Below are positions 6,326 through 7,211 of a stretch of DNA of 7,211 nt, piece by piece (the stretch's first letter is position 1; every line of letters starts with the position of its first letter). The notes beneath the pieces were generated by a model, which worked only from the letters and a program-made list of their open reading frames with translations, had not been told where the DNA came from and did not search any database. The position numbers and the translations under genes were made by a program. Origin of the DNA: Alphaproteobacteria bacterium. Its GTDB lineage: Bacteria; Pseudomonadota; Alphaproteobacteria; Rhizobiales; Hyphomicrobiaceae. Location: contig JAHZKN010000151.1 of the NCBI GenBank assembly GCA_022600335.1, forward strand, positions 1-7,211, in the 5' to 3' direction.

Positions 6326-6344
6326 CCGATCGCTTAGCGATTGG
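6326..6344 (+). other. Hairpin before the membrane-protein gene
   Basis: CCGATCGC (6326-6333) pairs with GCGATTGG (6337-6344), 8 pairs with one G-U and a TTA loop. It sits between the small ORF and the ATG at 6371 and covers an alternative TTG start at 6341, which makes that start unlikely. No T-run follows, so it is not a standard terminator. It might mask or stabilise the messenger; that is inference. Confidence 0.35.
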
Positions 6345-6370
6345 TCTGGGCGTTGGCGGTGGGCAACAGC

Positions 6371-6922
6371 ATGTTTCAATTCGTTCTAAAAGTGCCTGTT
6401 CTGGTGTGCGCTATCATGACATTGGCGGCACTGCTGCTTGAGTCCGTTGGCTCTGAAGTGGCGCTCTCTGATGGCGTCCAGCGCTTAGTGACCACATGGT
6501 CTGATGCAACCGATGCGGTCTGGAGGCAAATTTCCGCTTGGTGTGGGTTCAAAATTATTTCTGTTTTCCGTACGGCTTCGATTCTCCTGATCTGCTGTGT
6601 TGGCCTCTATCTCTCCGCTCCAGGCATGGATCCCGATGCAGCATCTGAAATAATTCAAGAACAATCGCGCAAAGACATTTTGAACTTTATTGCAGCACTG
6701 TCGATTGTCATCGTGATGGCATTTCAAAGTATTCTGTTCACTAACAGTGGCAACCTCGCGCAAGCGGTTCCGCGATTTATCGGCATTCCCGTAGCAGCAG
6801 CATCTGTGGCGATGGCTATTACCACCAAGCTAAAGCTTCGGTTCATGACGCAGGGCTTGTGGATCTCGGTTGCCATTGTCGCTATCGTGCTTGGATTGAA
6901 TTACTTTATGCTGGGGAGATGA
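6371..6922 (+). CDS. Integral membrane protein of unknown function
   Basis: From ATG 6371 the product has 183 residues. Hydrophobic segments lie at about 6-24, 62-82, 104-123, 134-151 and 163-182, so about five membrane helices and a compact inner-membrane protein. The loop at 84-103 is acidic to mixed (MDPDAASEIIQEQSRKD). There are no obvious catalytic or metal motifs; the three Cys in the first half (13, 58, and a pair at 75-76) do not form a known pattern. I do not recognise a family. A TTG at 6341 would add 10 residues, but it lies within a hairpin and has no well-placed Shine-Dalgarno, so the ATG is preferred; GTGGG 7 bases before it is only a weak site. The Tas-type reductase gene follows after 30 bases on the same strand, so the two may be an operon. 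Confidence 0.75.
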   Translation: MFQFVLKVPVLVCAIMTLAALLLESVGSEVALSDGVQRLVTTWSDATDAVWRQISAWCGFKIISVFRTASILLICCVGLYLSAPGMDPDAASEIIQEQSRKDILNFIAALSIVIVMAFQSILFTNSGNLAQAVPRFIGIPVAAASVAMAITTKLKLRFMTQGLWISVAIVAIVLGLNYFMLGR

Positions 6923-6952
6923 AACACATCGAACCGCACGGGAGATCTGCGC

Positions 6953-7211
6953 GTGAAGTACCGCAAACTTGGACGAACCGACCTTAAGGTCAGCGAGATT
7001 TGCCTTGGTAGTATGACCTGGGGCACGCAAAACACAGAAGACGAGGGCCACGCGCAGCTCGATTTCGCTTTTGAGCACGGCGTCAATTTCATCGACACCG
7101 CCGAGATGTATCCCGTCACACCGTTGTCGCCGGAAACCCAGGGCCGAACGGAAGAGATCATCGGCACCTGGCTCAAAAAACAACCAAAGCGAGATGACAT
7201 CATCGTCGCCA
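6953..7211 (+). CDS. tas: Tas-type NADP(H)-dependent aldo/keto reductase (5' part only)
   Basis: Only the first 86 residues are in the window. They follow the aldo/keto reductase barrel start: YRKLGRTDLKVSEICLGSMTWG (3-24 in two blocks), then GVNFIDTAEMY (43-53) with catalytic Asp48 and Tyr53, and the PETQGRTEEIIGTWL block (60-74). The wording MTWGTQNTEDEGHAQLD and AEMYPV is characteristic of the E. coli Tas group rather than the shorter general stress or potassium-channel beta-subunit type. Members reduce aldehydes and ketones with NADPH in the cytosol; the natural substrate is not known. The start is GTG at 6953 with GGGAGA (6940-6945) 7 bases upstream. It lies 30 bases after the membrane-protein gene. 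The family is sure, the Tas subgroup likely. Confidence 0.92.
   Translation, partial: MKYRKLGRTDLKVSEICLGSMTWGTQNTEDEGHAQLDFAFEHGVNFIDTAEMYPVTPLSPETQGRTEEIIGTWLKKQPKRDDIIVA

Larger units (their letters stand above)
5817..6370 (+). other. Gene-poor stretch between the SH3 and membrane-protein genes
   Basis: Over 550 bases contain no recognisable protein family. The left half is full of inverted repeats, the middle holds one possible small ORF with a strong ribosome binding site, and the right end has an 8-pair hairpin before the membrane gene. No insertion sequence ends, tRNA or convincing promoter could be seen. The other open frames here overlap each other on both strands and have poor start signals. 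Confidence 0.5.

Noticed and set aside
6053..6379. Minus-strand ORF of 108 codons in the gene-poor stretch
   Set aside because: It starts at TTG with no good SD, has no recognisable domain, and overlaps the plus-strand small ORF with a much better start signal. Not fully excluded.
1..7211. CRISPR arrays, tRNA genes, IS elements, phage or toxin-antitoxin modules
   Set aside because: No regularly spaced repeats, no tRNA T-loop in a cloverleaf context, no transposase or integrase motifs and no toxin-like small gene pair were seen on either strand.

Overview
The window looks like part of an alphaproteobacterial chromosome of moderate GC content by eye. The main reasons are the gene order at the left, a membrane-anchored class I cytochrome c facing away from kdsB and a monofunctional pheA, and the protein wording. 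KdsB has INLQGDLP and PheA has LESYQ and ALGGFATNDVNMTKLES, which I associate from memory with Rhizobiales-like relatives. No tRNA, rRNA, CRISPR array, transposase, phage gene or plasmid function was seen.

Left part (1-2451): a partial cytochrome c gene on the minus strand is followed by a divergent 251-base region that carries two close palindromes. Then come kdsB (CMP-KDO synthesis for lipopolysaccharide) and pheA (prephenate to phenylpyruvate, phenylalanine synthesis) on the plus strand, probably co-transcribed. Middle (2522-3810): an NAD-type short-chain dehydrogenase/reductase and a small protein made only of a cyclic-nucleotide-binding domain, ended by a bidirectional intrinsic terminator at 3831-3867. 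The terminator also serves a convergent minus-strand gene (3893-4621) for a secreted two-domain cysteine protein with an acidic Gly/Asp linker and a SPOR-like tail.

Right part (4899-7211): all on the plus strand. It holds a YaiI/YqxD (DUF188) protein, a small exported bacterial SH3 protein, a gene-poor stretch (5817-6370), a five-helix membrane protein of unknown function, and the 5' end of a Tas-type aldo/keto reductase that runs off the window. The gene-poor stretch is dense in inverted repeats and contains one possible 68-residue small protein with a very good ribosome binding site.

Most of the window is ordinary housekeeping and accessory content. I did not find a convincing new multi-gene system. 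The parts most worth a second look are the structured intergenic region with its small ORF (5815-6344), the exported SPOR-like cysteine protein, the output-less cyclic-nucleotide-binding protein, and the unresolved pheA start.
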